Source of the DNA: Mycolicibacterium goodii
Lineage (GTDB): Bacteria > Actinomycetota > Actinomycetes > Mycobacteriales > Mycobacteriaceae
DNA length: 64,000 nt
NCBI RefSeq assembly: GCF_022370755.2
Contig: NZ_CP092364.2
Location: forward strand, 4,030,001-4,094,000
Direction of reading: 5' to 3'
Under the pieces are notes generated by a model. It worked only from the letters and a program-made list of their open reading frames with translations. It was not told the DNA's origin and did no database searches. Both the position numbers and the translations under genes were made by a program. Shown here one piece after another: positions 27,098 through 36,601 of the stretch. The stretch's first letter is position 1. Each line of letters opens with the position of its first letter.

Positions 27098-28324
27098 TCA
27101 GATGCCGACGGTGACCCGGAACATGCTGGCGGGCAGTTGCGCCGTCAACCGGATCGGGCCGTCGTCGGCGGCCACCCACGCCGCGTCGCCGCGGCTCAGT
27201 TCCAGTTCCCCGGTCTTGGCGTACACCGTCGCAGAACCCTCCGTGCACAACAGCAGCTGGGGTCCGTCATGGCGTGACTGCGCGTCGATCTCGTGTCCCA
27301 GGTACTCGCCGTCGAGGCGCAGCACCGACACCGCGAATTCCTGCGCAGGCGTCTGATACACGAGTTCCTTTGCGTCCTGGACAATCTCCGGTCGCAGACG
27401 CTCCTCCGGCGTCGGCGTGAAGTCCAGCACGCGCAGGAGTTCGGGCACGTCGACGTGCTTGGGGGTCAACCCACCGCGCAACACGTTGTCGGAGTTCGCC
27501 ATGACCTCGACGCCCACGCCGTGCAGGTACGCGTGCAGGTTTCCGGCGGGCAGGTACAGACCCTCCCCCGGTTGCAGGACGATGCGGTTGAGCAGTAGCG
27601 AGGCGAGCACACCCGCATCGCCCGGATACCGCTCACCGAGTTCCAGCACGGTTTTGGCCTCCGCCGCGAAAGTCTTCTCCCCCGAACGGATGTAGTTGAT
27701 CGCACCGTCGAGAACCGCGGGCACCAGCACATCGAGGTCGGGCTGGGGCGCGGTGATCCAGGTGGTGAACAGGGCCCGCAGGCCGTCGGCATCCGACTGA
27801 TCCGACAGCAGGTTGATGTACGGGTCGAGGTCGGAGACGGCCAGCGCCCGCATCAACTCGACCGTGCGGGCCACCTGCCGGAATCCGGCCAGCGCGTGGA
27901 ATTCCTCGAGTGCGACCAGCAGCTCGGGCTTGTGACTGCGGTCGCGGTAGTTGCGGACCGGCGACGAGATGGGTATCTCGAGACGGTCCTCCCGCTCGAA
28001 CCCCTCCTGCGCCTGGGCGGCACTGGGGTGCGCCTGCAACGACAACGGCTCGTCGGCGGCGAGCACCTTCACCAGGAACGGCAGCGCATCGCCGAAGCGG
28101 GCGACCGCGGTACTTCCCAGCTGTCCCTCGGGATCGTCGGCCACCGCGTCCAACAGCGAGCGCTCACCGTCGTCGGTCTGCAACCACGCGGGGTCCGCGG
28201 GATGGGCACCGAACCACAACTCGGCCTCGGGATGCACTGTCGGACTGGGCCTGCCCGTGAAGTCGGCAATGGCGGTCCGCGAACCCCAGGCATAGGTCCG
28301 CACCGCTCCCCGTAGCAGATGCAC
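27098..28324 (-). CDS. manA: Mannose-6-phosphate isomerase
   Basis: ManA interconverts fructose-6-phosphate and mannose-6-phosphate, the entry to GDP-mannose for mycobacterial lipomannan and glycans. The GTG at 28324 (eight bases after GAGG) gives 408 residues starting LLRGAVRTYAWGS. Type I cupin metal motifs include EPLSLQAHPS and GLYLPAGNLHAYLHG, with HPEAELWFGAHP near the N-terminus. It is four bases downstream of tobH and belongs to the tobH/phosphomannomutase operon. Confidence 0.95.
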   Translation of the reverse strand: MHLLRGAVRTYAWGSRTAIADFTGRPSPTVHPEAELWFGAHPADPAWLQTDDGERSLLDAVADDPEGQLGSTAVARFGDALPFLVKVLAADEPLSLQAHPSAAQAQEGFEREDRLEIPISSPVRNYRDRSHKPELLVALEEFHALAGFRQVARTVELMRALAVSDLDPYINLLSDQSDADGLRALFTTWITAPQPDLDVLVPAVLDGAINYIRSGEKTFAAEAKTVLELGERYPGDAGVLASLLLNRIVLQPGEGLYLPAGNLHAYLHGVGVEVMANSDNVLRGGLTPKHVDVPELLRVLDFTPTPEERLRPEIVQDAKELVYQTPAQEFAVSVLRLDGEYLGHEIDAQSRHDGPQLLLCTEGSATVYAKTGELELSRGDAAWVAADDGPIRLTAQLPASMFRVTVGI

Positions 28325-28328
28325 TCGT

Positions 28329-29411
28329 TTAACCTCGAACCAATTTCGAATAGACGGCTGCCATCTCCAGTCGCACAGCCAGTATCGCCACTTGTTGTTC
28401 CGGCCGCCCCGCGGGCAGGCTGGTTCCGGCCGCGTCGGGTACGTCGTCCGCACTGATCGCCGAGATGTCGTCGAAACCGGCGACGCGCGCGGCCACGCTG
28501 GCACGCTCGACATCGGTGGTCAGCACGAACGTCCGCATTCGGTTGGGCAGCGGACCGTCGATCTCCTCGTCGTGGAACAGCGACCGCTCCCCCGCGTCAC
28601 CACGTGCACCGCCACGCAGCGCGGCGAGGACATCGGACAGTCCGGCCGCCGACACCACTTCCCCGGCGACACGCAGCATCATCGTTGCGCCGTGGCGGGC
28701 CAGCGCGAGGGTCGCGGCGGTGTCGCCCGCCAGCACCACGTCGGTGCCCGACATGCGCTCGACCAAGGTCTTGGCGGCGTTGGTGAACAGGTCTCGCGCC
28801 GCGCTGTTGCGCAGTGCCTCGGCGTCCAATTCGTCGGCCAGGGCGGCCAAGTCGGCGTGCGGGTCGCGAGCCCTGTCATGGTTGATCGCGTAGAGGGCCG
28901 CCAGGCCGACGGCCAGATAACGGACGAACGCGAAATCGTCGGGAACCCACAACCGAGGTTCGACCACCACGGCACGGCCCGCGGTGACATCACGCAGCGG
29001 CCCTTCGTACGGCGCGGCGACGACGACGCGCGCGCCGCGGCGTACGCCCATCGCCGCGGCGTTCACCAGCGCCGGATCACCCGGATCGTCGCCCGCCACG
29101 ATCAGCACGTCCAGCGCGCCGATCCACGGCGGTGCCTCGGAGGCGAGCACGATCGGTGCGGCCGCCGCAGGGCCGATCGTGGCCGCGAGCACCGCGCCGG
29201 CATGCTCGGCCGTGCCGCGTCCGGCGACCCAGATGACGGTGCGCGCGGGATCGTCGGCGCCAAGCCTGTCGAACAGTCCCTCGTCGAGCGCGGCCGCGGT
29301 CGCCCGTACCTGCGCCCCGGCCATCGCCGCCGCCCTCAGCAACCCGCCACGGTCGGCCGCGAGCAGCCCGTCACCGTCGTCGAGGTCGACTGTGGCGTCC
29401 AACGCGTTCAC
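28329..29411 (-). CDS. tobH: SIS-domain phosphosugar protein, TobH-like
   Basis: A 360-residue protein of the TobH/Rv3256c group. The N-terminal half has a sugar-isomerase-like fold (IWVAGRGTAEHAGAVLAATIG). The C-terminal half continues the phosphoglucose-isomerase-like SIS duplication. The start overlaps the phosphomannomutase stop by four bases, and it sits between that gene and manA. A role in mannose-phosphate handling is inferred from context; no catalytic base was assigned. Confidence 0.85.
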   Translation of the reverse strand: MNALDATVDLDDGDGLLAADRGGLLRAAAMAGAQVRATAAALDEGLFDRLGADDPARTVIWVAGRGTAEHAGAVLAATIGPAAAAPIVLASEAPPWIGALDVLIVAGDDPGDPALVNAAAMGVRRGARVVVAAPYEGPLRDVTAGRAVVVEPRLWVPDDFAFVRYLAVGLAALYAINHDRARDPHADLAALADELDAEALRNSAARDLFTNAAKTLVERMSGTDVVLAGDTAATLALARHGATMMLRVAGEVVSAAGLSDVLAALRGGARGDAGERSLFHDEEIDGPLPNRMRTFVLTTDVERASVAARVAGFDDISAISADDVPDAAGTSLPAGRPEQQVAILAVRLEMAAVYSKLVRG

Positions 29412-30829
29412 GTCGCCGCCTCTTTCACCGCCCCGTTCACGACCACGGCGCTCTCGTTGGTGGCCCGGACGAGGTCGGCGACCCGGTCGACGACGGCCTC
29501 CACCTCCTCGGTGGTGCGTGCCTCGACGTTGAGCCGAAGCAGCGGTTCGGTGTTCGAGCTGCGCAGGTTGAACCAGCAGTCGTCACCGAGGTCGACGGTG
29601 ACGCCGTCGAGGTGGTCGATGGAGTGGATGTCCGAGCCGTACGACTTGAGCACCGCGTCCACGCACGCCGCGGCATCGCTGACGGTGAAGTTGATCTCGC
29701 CAGAGGCCTCGTAGCGTTGGTAGTCCGCCATGATCTCCGACAGCGGGCGGTCCTGCTCGCCGAGCGCGGCGAGGACGTGCAGGGCCGCGAGCATTCCCGA
29801 GTCGGCACCCCAGAAGTCGCGGAAGTAGTAGTGGGCAGAATGCTCGCCACCGAATATCGCGCTGGTCTCGGCCATCAACGCCTTGATGTAGGAGTGCCCC
29901 ACCCTGGCGCGCACCGGGGTGCCGCCCCGCTCGGTGACCAGTTCGGGCACCGCGCGGGACGTGATGAGGTTGTGGATGATCGTCGCACCGATCTCGCGGG
30001 TCAGCTCCCGACCCGCGACCAGAGCCGTCACCGCCGACGGTGATACCGGTCGACCGAGTTCGTCGACGACGAAACAGCGGTCGGCGTCGCCGTCGAACGC
30101 GAGCCCGATGTCGGCGCCGGACTCGACGACGAAGCGCTGCAGGTCGACGAGGTTGGCCGGGTCGAGCGGGTTGGCCTCGTGGTTGGGGAAGGTGCCGTCG
30201 AGTTCGAAGTAGAGCGGCAGGACGGTGGCCCCGGCGATCGGCCCCAGCACCGCGGGCGTGGTGTGGCCGGCCATGCCGTTGCCTGCGTCGACCGCGATGC
30301 GCAGCGGCCGCGAACCGCTGAGATCCACCAACGACCGCAGGAATTCGCCGTAATCGGCCAGCACGTCGCGGTCGGTGGCGCTCCCGTGCGACCCGTCGTG
30401 CGCCGGTACGCCGCCGATCACCTCGTCGGCGATGACCGCGAGCCCGGTGTCCTTGCCGACCGGCTTGGCACCCGCCCGGCACAGTTTGATGCCGTTGTAG
30501 GCCGCCGGGTTGTGGCTCGCGGTGAACATCGCTCCCGGGCAGTCCAACAAGCCGGACGCGAAATAGAGCTGATCGGTCGAGGACAGACCGATCCGGACGA
30601 CGTCGAGTCCCTGTGCGGTCACCCCGTCGGCGAATGCCGCAGCCAGTGCCGGCGAGCTGGATCGCATGTCGTGGCCGATGGCGACCTGCCGGGCGCCCTC
30701 GCCGCGGACCAGGCGGGCAAACGCACCACCGACGTCGGCGACGAAAGACTCGTCCAATTCGGAGCCGACCAGGCCGCGGACGTCATAGGCCTTGATGACA
30801 CCGTGAACAGCCGCTGCTGGCCGAGACAT
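29408..30829 (-). CDS. manB: Phosphomannomutase / phosphoglucomutase
   Basis: The alpha-D-phosphohexomutase family moves phosphate between C6 and C1 of mannose or glucose, supplying mannose-1-phosphate. The 473-residue protein starts at ATG 30829 with AAGGAG just upstream. The catalytic phosphoserine is Ser105 in FTASHNP. The Mg2+ loop is DGDADRC, the sugar-binding loop GGEHSAHYYF, and the C-terminal phosphate loop RSSNTEPLLRLNVEA. First gene of the manB-tobH-manA operon. Naming varies: it equals Rv3257c. Confidence 0.95.
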   Translation of the reverse strand: MSRPAAAVHGVIKAYDVRGLVGSELDESFVADVGGAFARLVRGEGARQVAIGHDMRSSSPALAAAFADGVTAQGLDVVRIGLSSTDQLYFASGLLDCPGAMFTASHNPAAYNGIKLCRAGAKPVGKDTGLAVIADEVIGGVPAHDGSHGSATDRDVLADYGEFLRSLVDLSGSRPLRIAVDAGNGMAGHTTPAVLGPIAGATVLPLYFELDGTFPNHEANPLDPANLVDLQRFVVESGADIGLAFDGDADRCFVVDELGRPVSPSAVTALVAGRELTREIGATIIHNLITSRAVPELVTERGGTPVRARVGHSYIKALMAETSAIFGGEHSAHYYFRDFWGADSGMLAALHVLAALGEQDRPLSEIMADYQRYEASGEINFTVSDAAACVDAVLKSYGSDIHSIDHLDGVTVDLGDDCWFNLRSSNTEPLLRLNVEARTTEEVEAVVDRVADLVRATNESAVVVNGAVKEAAT

Positions 30830-30960
30830 AGAACTCCTTGTGAAACGGGATCGTTGGCGCCAGCCTAACCGCCTGGCGACATCTCCACGTTCACTACTCC
30901 GGGCTCGCGCCCCATCAGCTCTCCCAAGTCCTCGGTACGCCGAACCGACCGCGTCGGTGA

Positions 30961-31380
30961 TCAGTCGGTGGGATCGGGCAACACCCTCAAATGGCCACGT
31001 CGGCGGCCGTTGGACTCCGGCTGGCGCACCGGGGGCGCGATCACGGCGCCGCCGGCCGCGCCGGTGGCAGGATCGGAGAACCCGGCCACGACGCCGTTGA
31101 CCGGACCGGGGCCGGTGCGCCCTTCGCGCACCGCGTCGGCCAGCGCGACGAGATCGTCCTCATCGGGATGCGTCGGCAGCGGTCCGGCGTGGCGGACCAG
31201 CTCCCAACCCTTGGGGGCGGTGATCCGGCTGGCGTGGCCCACGCACAGATCCCAGGAGTGAGGTTCGGACACCGTGGCCAACGGCCCGACGACGGCCGTG
31301 GAGTCTGAGTAGACGAAGGTCAGCGTCGCCACGGCATAGTGCGGGCACCCGGGCCGGCAGCAGCGACGGGGAACATTCAC
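30961..31380 (-). CDS. DUF3499 protein
   Basis: The GTG at 31380 gives 139 residues starting VNVPRRCCRPGC. The Cys pairs (CCRPGC and DLCVGHASRI) suggest a small metal-binding knuckle at the N-terminus; the C-terminal half is flexible. The family is restricted to Actinobacteria and lies upstream of phosphomannomutase in mycobacteria (Rv3258c). Function unknown. Possible cotranscription with manB, 131 bases away. Confidence 0.85.
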   Translation of the reverse strand: MNVPRRCCRPGCPHYAVATLTFVYSDSTAVVGPLATVSEPHSWDLCVGHASRITAPKGWELVRHAGPLPTHPDEDDLVALADAVREGRTGPGPVNGVVAGFSDPATGAAGGAVIAPPVRQPESNGRRRGHLRVLPDPTD

Positions 31381-31462
31381 GCACCAGAGATTATCCTGGC
31401 CGATCGCCGGGCGCCGCCGGACACGCGCGCCGCGGGGCGGCCGATCCCGAACCGTTACGATC

Positions 31463-31933
31463 ATGACCGTGGCTCGCCTGAACCATCGGCGTTCGCGTCG
31501 CGGACGCGATATCCGCGGACCGCTGCTTCCGCGATCGGTGCCGGGGTGGCGCAGCCGCGCCGAGCGATTCGACATGGCGGTGCTGGAAGCCTACGAACCG
31601 ATCGAGCGGCGATGGTCGTCGAGAGTCAGCGCACTCGATGTCGCCGTCGACGAGATTCCACGGATGACCCCGAAGGATCCGGACAGTGTGCAGTGGCCAC
31701 CCGAGGTGGTGGCGGACGGTCCGATCGCTCTCGCGCGGTTGATACCGGCGGGGGTGGACGTCAGGGGGAATTCGACCCGGGCGCGAATCGTGTTGTTCCG
31801 CAAGCCCATCGAGCGCCGGGTCAAAGGATCCGATGAGCTGGCTGATCTATTGCATGAAATCCTGGTGGCGCAGGTGGCCACCTATCTCGGCGTCGAGCCG
31901 TCGGTCATCGACCCGACGATCGACGACGACTAG
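31463..31933 (+). CDS. Zincin-like metallopeptidase family protein with incomplete motif
   Basis: A 156-residue protein of the actinobacterial 'metallopeptidase' family (Rv3259 type). The core runs RIVLFRKPIERR, then LLHEILVAQVATYLGVEPSVIDP. In true zincins of this fold the helix reads HExxH; here the first His-Glu is present but the second His is replaced (HEILVAQ). Catalysis is therefore doubtful. N-terminal ~30 residues are Arg-rich. It is divergent from DUF3499 and convergent with whmD. Confidence 0.8.
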   Translation: MTVARLNHRRSRRGRDIRGPLLPRSVPGWRSRAERFDMAVLEAYEPIERRWSSRVSALDVAVDEIPRMTPKDPDSVQWPPEVVADGPIALARLIPAGVDVRGNSTRARIVLFRKPIERRVKGSDELADLLHEILVAQVATYLGVEPSVIDPTIDDD

Positions 31934-31973
31934 CGCGGACGGCACGTCGCGAAGTGCTCGCCGCGCGGCGCGT

Positions 31974-32363
31974 CTAGATGATGCCGCGCTTGAGGCGCCG
32001 GCGCTCGCGCTCGGACAGACCGCCCCAAATGCCGAAGCGCTCATCATGGGCGAGCGCGTATTCCAGGCACGCGTCACGAACCTCGCACCCCTGGCAGATG
32101 CGCTTGGCCTCTCGGGTAGACCCACCCTTCTCCGGGAAGAACGCCTCCGGGTCGGTTTGCGCGCACAGGGCGCGCTCCTGCCATTGGTCGTCTTCGGATT
32201 CCGGAACAACATCAAACGAATCTGGCACCAGACTCAGTTGAGGACGTCCAGCTGCCCCCATCGGTGTCGATCCGGTGTCGATGTGCGGTGCTTGGTCTAC
32301 CGAGCCGAGTAGCCGGCCGTCGAACCGGACTACACGATCGAAATCGCCGCTCTCATAAGACAT
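31974..32363 (-). CDS. whmD: WhiB-family iron-sulfur regulator WhiB2/WhmD
   Basis: A 129-residue Wbl protein. Four cysteines bind a 4Fe-4S cluster: ALCAQTDPEAFFPEKG, then ICQGCEVRDACLEYA. The turn GIWGGLSERERRRLKR is the DNA/sigma-binding signature. Position beside fbiA identifies it as WhiB2; the M. smegmatis orthologue WhmD is essential for septum formation and division. The 291-base divergent region to fbiA (32364-32654) should hold its promoter; no clear motif was fixed there. Confidence 0.95.
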   Translation of the reverse strand: MSYESGDFDRVVRFDGRLLGSVDQAPHIDTGSTPMGAAGRPQLSLVPDSFDVVPESEDDQWQERALCAQTDPEAFFPEKGGSTREAKRICQGCEVRDACLEYALAHDERFGIWGGLSERERRRLKRGII

Positions 32364-32654
32364 ATCCCCCGCCTCCTCACTCGGTCTCGTAGATCCTCAG
32401 TGGAGCCCCACTATTGTGATATGCGGCCATCATTCGAACAGCTGATCGAATCGCGGTCCGCGACACCGGAATCGGCCACCAACCGAAAAATGACACTGCT
32501 GTGATTACACACGTGTTAGCTGTCAGGGTCAAGCTCCAGGGCGCGAATTCATACCATCCCGTGATCTCTTTCCGGCGCGTCGCGACATCGGCGTGTCCTG
32601 CTCGTGACGACGTCGTTTCCGTCCGGACGGCCCGAACGCATAGGGTCGGACGTT

Positions 32655-33638
32655 GTGAAGATCACCGTTCTGGTCGGCGGAGTCGGCGGCGCACGGTTTT
32701 TGCTGGGCGTGCAGAACCTGCTGGGGCTCGGCTCGTTTGCCGACGGCCCCAGCAAGCATGAACTCACAGCTGTCGTCAACGTTGGAGACGACGCATGGAT
32801 GCACGGCGTTCGCATCTGTCCGGACCTCGACACCTGCATGTACACCCTCGGCGGCGGGATCGACCCCGAGCGCGGCTGGGGCCATCGCAACGAAACCTGG
32901 AACGCCAAGGAGGAGCTCGCGGCCTACGGCGTGCAACCCGATTGGTTCGGTCTCGGCGACCGCGACCTGGCGACACACCTGGTACGTAGCCAGATGCTAC
33001 GGGCCGGCTACCCCCTGTCCCAGGTGACAGAGGCGCTCTGCAAACGCTGGCAGCCCGGCGCGCGGTTGCTGCCCGCGAGTGACGAGCGCAGTGAGACCCA
33101 CGTCGTCATCACCGATCCCGCTGACGGCGAGCGGCGCGCCATCCACTTCCAGGAGTGGTGGGTGCGTTATCGGGCAAAGGTCCCGACGCACAGTTTTGCG
33201 TACGTCGGTGCAGATAAGGCAACAGCCGGACCCGGCGTGCTCGAGGCCATCGGCGAAGCCGACGTGGTGTTGCTGGCACCGTCGAACCCCGTGGTCAGCA
33301 TAGGTCCCATCCTGCAGATTCCCGGCATCCGCGGCGCACTGCGCTCCACCGCCGCACCGGTGATCGGGTACTCCCCCATCATCGCCGGAAAACCATTGCG
33401 CGGCATGGCGGATGAATGCCTGAGGGTCATCGGCGTCGAATCGACCTCGCAGGCCGTCGGTGAGTATTTCGGCGCGCGCTCCGGCACCGGCCTGCTCGAC
33501 GGGTGGCTCGTGGCCGAGGGCGACCACGCCGAGATCGAGGGAGTGAACGTGAAGGCGGTGCCATTGCTGATGACCGATCCGGAGGCGACCGCTGCGATGG
33601 TGCGCGCAGGCCTTCACCTCGCCGGGGTGCCGCTGTGA
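32655..33638 (+). CDS. fbiA: FbiA, phosphoenolpyruvyl/lactyl transferase of coenzyme F420 biosynthesis (CofD)
   Basis: FbiA joins the phosphoenolpyruvyl moiety to the deazaflavin Fo, making dehydro-F420-0. The GTG at 32655 gives 327 residues beginning [18 protein letters not shown], as in M. tuberculosis FbiA; the open frame upstream to 32604 is not conserved-looking. [26 protein letters not shown] and [14 protein letters not shown] are CofD signatures. The stop overlaps the fbiB start (GTGA). F420 serves oxidoreductases such as the LLM enzyme at 58.6 kb. Confidence 0.96.
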   Translation: MKITVLVGGVGGARFLLGVQNLLGLGSFADGPSKHELTAVVNVGDDAWMHGVRICPDLDTCMYTLGGGIDPERGWGHRNETWNAKEELAAYGVQPDWFGLGDRDLATHLVRSQMLRAGYPLSQVTEALCKRWQPGARLLPASDERSETHVVITDPADGERRAIHFQEWWVRYRAKVPTHSFAYVGADKATAGPGVLEAIGEADVVLLAPSNPVVSIGPILQIPGIRGALRSTAAPVIGYSPIIAGKPLRGMADECLRVIGVESTSQAVGEYFGARSGTGLLDGWLVAEGDHAEIEGVNVKAVPLLMTDPEATAAMVRAGLHLAGVPL

Positions 33639-34978
33639 ACGCCGAGCACGGTTCGGCCGACCGGGTCGAGATCCTGCCGGTACCGGGTCTGCCGGAGTTC
33701 CGGCCTGGCGATGACCTCGTCGGGGCGCTCGCCGACGCGGCGCCGTGGCTGCGCGATGGCGACGTGCTGGTCGTGACCAGCAAGGTGGTCTCTAAGTGTG
33801 AGGGCCGGATCGTCGAGGCCCCGTCCGATCCCGAGGAGCGGGACACCCTGCGTCGCAAACTCATCGACGAGGAGGCGGTGCGCGTGCTGGCGCGCAAGGG
33901 CCGCACGCTGATCACCGAGAACGCGATCGGGCTCATCCAGGCCGCCGCCGGGGTGGATGGTTCCAACGTCGGCTCGACGGAACTCGCGCTGCTGCCGGTC
34001 GACCCGGACGGCAGCGCGGCCGCGCTGCGCGAGGGTCTGCGTGAGCGACTCGGCGTCACGGTCGGCGTCGTGATCACCGACACCATGGGCCGCGCGTGGC
34101 GCACCGGGCAGACCGACTTCGCCATCGGCGCATCGGGTCTGACGGTGCTGCACGGGTATGCCGGTTCCCACGACCGTCACGGCAACGAGTTGCTGGTCAC
34201 CGAGGTCGCGGTCGCCGACGAGATCGCCGCGGCCGCCGATCTGGTCAAGGGCAAGCTGACCGCGATCCCGGTCGCCGTGGTGCGCGGGCTCAGATTGCCC
34301 GACGACGGCTCCACCGCCCGGCGGCTGCTGCGGTCCGGCGAGGACGACCTGTTCTGGCTCGGCACCGCCGAGGCCATCGAGATGGGTCGCAGGCAGGCCC
34401 TGCTGCTGCGCCGCTCGGTGCGCCGGTTCAGCGACGAGCCGGTTCCGCACGACGCCATCGAGGCGGCCGTCGGCGAGGCGCTCACCGCACCCGCCCCGCA
34501 CCACACCCGGCCCGTGCGCTTCGTGTGGGTACAGAACCCCGAGACCCGCACCGGGCTGCTGGATCGCATGAAGGAACGCTGGCGTGCCGACCTCACCGCA
34601 GACGGGCTCGACACCGATGCCGTCGAACGCCGTGTGGGCCGCGGGCAGATCCTCTACGACGCGCCGGAACTGGTGATCCCCTTCCTGGTTCCCGACGGCG
34701 CGCACAGCTATCCCGACCCGACCCGCACCGCGGCCGAGCACACCATGTTCACCGTGGCCGTCGGTGCGGCCGTGCAAGGGTTGCTGGTCGCGCTCGCGGT
34801 GCGTGACATCGGCAGTTGCTGGATCGGGTCGACGATCTTCGCCGCGGACCTCGTTCGCGCCGAACTCGATTTGCCCGACGATTGGGAACCCTTGGGCGCC
34901 ATCGCGATCGGCTATCCCGATGAAGGGTTGCAGCCACGCGGCCCGGTGTCCACCGACGAACTGCTGGTACGCAAGTGA
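33635..34978 (+). CDS. fbiB: FbiB, bifunctional F420:glutamate ligase / FMN reductase
   Basis: The GTG at 33635 overlaps the fbiA stop and gives 447 residues. The N-terminal ~245 residues are the CofE glutamate ligase ([35 protein letters not shown]). The C-terminal ~200 residues are a nitroreductase-fold FMN domain ([30 protein letters not shown]) that reduces dehydro-F420-0. Together they finish F420 with a poly-glutamate tail. Cotranscribed with fbiA and the Nudix gene. Confidence 0.96.
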   Translation: MNAEHGSADRVEILPVPGLPEFRPGDDLVGALADAAPWLRDGDVLVVTSKVVSKCEGRIVEAPSDPEERDTLRRKLIDEEAVRVLARKGRTLITENAIGLIQAAAGVDGSNVGSTELALLPVDPDGSAAALREGLRERLGVTVGVVITDTMGRAWRTGQTDFAIGASGLTVLHGYAGSHDRHGNELLVTEVAVADEIAAAADLVKGKLTAIPVAVVRGLRLPDDGSTARRLLRSGEDDLFWLGTAEAIEMGRRQALLLRRSVRRFSDEPVPHDAIEAAVGEALTAPAPHHTRPVRFVWVQNPETRTGLLDRMKERWRADLTADGLDTDAVERRVGRGQILYDAPELVIPFLVPDGAHSYPDPTRTAAEHTMFTVAVGAAVQGLLVALAVRDIGSCWIGSTIFAADLVRAELDLPDDWEPLGAIAIGYPDEGLQPRGPVSTDELLVRK

Positions 34979-35517
34979 GCCTGCACGATTCGGCGACGCG
35001 ACTGTTGACCGACTGGGACGCGCCCGATCCCGCGCAGGACTCCCTGCGTCACGCGCTGCTGTCGTTTCTCGCGGCCCGGCCCGACGCCTGCCTTCGCGCA
35101 TGCGTACCGGGGCACATCACCGCGTCGGCACTCGTCCTCGATCACACCGGAACGCACACCCTGCTGACGCTGCATCCGCGCTTCGGGCGTTGGCTGCAAC
35201 TCGGTGGGCATTGTGAGGAATCCGATCCCGACATCCACGCCGCCGCCCTGCGCGAGGCCACCGAGGAATCGGGCATCGAGGGGCTGACGATCGACCCCGG
35301 TCTTGCCGCACTCCACGTCCATCCGGTCACGTGCTCACTCGGGGTACCGACGCGGCACCTCGACATGCAGTTTCTGGTTCGGGCCCCTGAGGACGCCGAA
35401 ATCGCCCGCAGCGACGAATCATTGGACCTGCGGTGGTGGCCCCTCGACGCGTTGCCCGAAGGCACCGACTTCGGGCTCAACCAGCTTGCGGCGGCCGCGC
35501 GGGCCGCGGCGCGATAG
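34975..35517 (+). CDS. Nudix hydrolase
   Basis: A 180-residue protein whose GTG start overlaps the fbiB stop (GTGA). The Nudix box is [20 protein letters not shown] followed by ESG, fitting Gx5Ex7REUxEExGU. The substrate cannot be read from sequence; coupling to fbiA-fbiB suggests a nucleotide by-product or housekeeping role. It ends two bases before the convergent guanylyltransferase gene. Confidence 0.88.
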   Translation: MSLHDSATRLLTDWDAPDPAQDSLRHALLSFLAARPDACLRACVPGHITASALVLDHTGTHTLLTLHPRFGRWLQLGGHCEESDPDIHAAALREATEESGIEGLTIDPGLAALHVHPVTCSLGVPTRHLDMQFLVRAPEDAEIARSDESLDLRWWPLDALPEGTDFGLNQLAAAARAAAR

Positions 35518-35519
35518 CC

Positions 35520-36599
35520 TCAGACGTCGGTCGAGTAGCGGATTCCGCCGTCGGGAATGGTCACACCCGGCCACACCCGTGCGCCGCGCAGCAGTTCGCA
35601 ACGCGCGCCGATGTCGGCGCCATCGCCGATCACGCCGTCGCGGATGAGGGCGCGCGGCCCGATCCGGGCGCCGAAACCGATGATCGAGCGTTCGATCACC
35701 GCGCCGGCGCCCACTCGGACGCCGTCGAAGATCACCGCGCCGTCGAGGCGTGCTCCTGCCCCGATCTCGGCGCCCCGGCCCACCACGGTGCCGCCGATGA
35801 GCAGGGCGCCCGGCGCGACCCCGGCGCCGTCGTGCACAAGCGATTCCCCCCGATGCCCGTCGAGTGCGGGCGAGACGGCGATCCCGCGCACGAGGTCGGC
35901 CGATCCGCGGACGAAGTCCTCGGGCGTCCCCATGTCGCGCCAGTAGGAGATGTCGACGTGGCCGTAGATGCGCAGGCCGTCGGCGAGCAGGCTCGGGAAC
36001 ACCTCACGCTCCACCGACAGCACGCGGCCCTTCGGGAGCCGGTCGATGATCTCGCGTTTGAACACGTAGCAGCCCGCGTTGATCTGGTCGGTCGGCGGAT
36101 CCTGCGTCTTCTCCAGGAACGCGGTCACCCGGCCGTCGGCGTCGGTGGGCACGCACCCGAAGGCGCGGGGGTCACCGACGCGCACCAGATGCAAGGTCAC
36201 GTCGGCGTCGTTGGCGTCGTGCGTCTGCAGGATCGCGCCGAGATCGGCGCAGGAGAGCACGTCGCCGTTGAACACCATCACGGTGTCGTGGCGCAGTTTG
36301 TCGGCGACGTTCGCGATGGCGCCGCCTGTGCCCAAAGCCTCTGTCTCCGTGACGTAGTCGATCTCCAGACCCAACTTGGACCCGTCACCGAACTCGGCCT
36401 CGAACACCTCGGCCTTGTACGAGGTGCCCATCACCACGTGCCTGATCCCGGCCGCGGCGATCCGCGACAACAGGTGTGTCAGAAACGGCAGCCCCGCGGT
36501 CGGCAGCATCGGCTTGGGCGCCGAAAGGGTCAGCGGGCGAAGGCGTGTGCCCTGCCCGCCGACGAGAATGACGGCATCGACTTGTGCAGGTTCGGTCAT
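35520..36599 (-). CDS. manC: Mannose-1-phosphate guanylyltransferase
   Basis: The start at ATG 36599 is preceded by AAGGGGG; product 359 residues. The nucleotidyltransferase motif VILVGGQGTRLRPLTLSAPKP is close to the N-terminus, and VMVFNGDVLS and INAGCYVFKREI follow. The C-terminal third is a left-handed beta helix of hexapeptide repeats (IGAGARLDGAVIFDGVRVGAG). It makes GDP-mannose from mannose-1-phosphate and GTP. Equivalent to Rv3264c (often named manB). Last gene of the rmlD-wbbL-manC operon, with a 2-base gap to wbbL. Confidence 0.92.
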   Translation of the reverse strand: MTEPAQVDAVILVGGQGTRLRPLTLSAPKPMLPTAGLPFLTHLLSRIAAAGIRHVVMGTSYKAEVFEAEFGDGSKLGLEIDYVTETEALGTGGAIANVADKLRHDTVMVFNGDVLSCADLGAILQTHDANDADVTLHLVRVGDPRAFGCVPTDADGRVTAFLEKTQDPPTDQINAGCYVFKREIIDRLPKGRVLSVEREVFPSLLADGLRIYGHVDISYWRDMGTPEDFVRGSADLVRGIAVSPALDGHRGESLVHDGAGVAPGALLIGGTVVGRGAEIGAGARLDGAVIFDGVRVGAGAVIERSIIGFGARIGPRALIRDGVIGDGADIGARCELLRGARVWPGVTIPDGGIRYSTDV

Positions 36600-36601
36600 C
36601 G

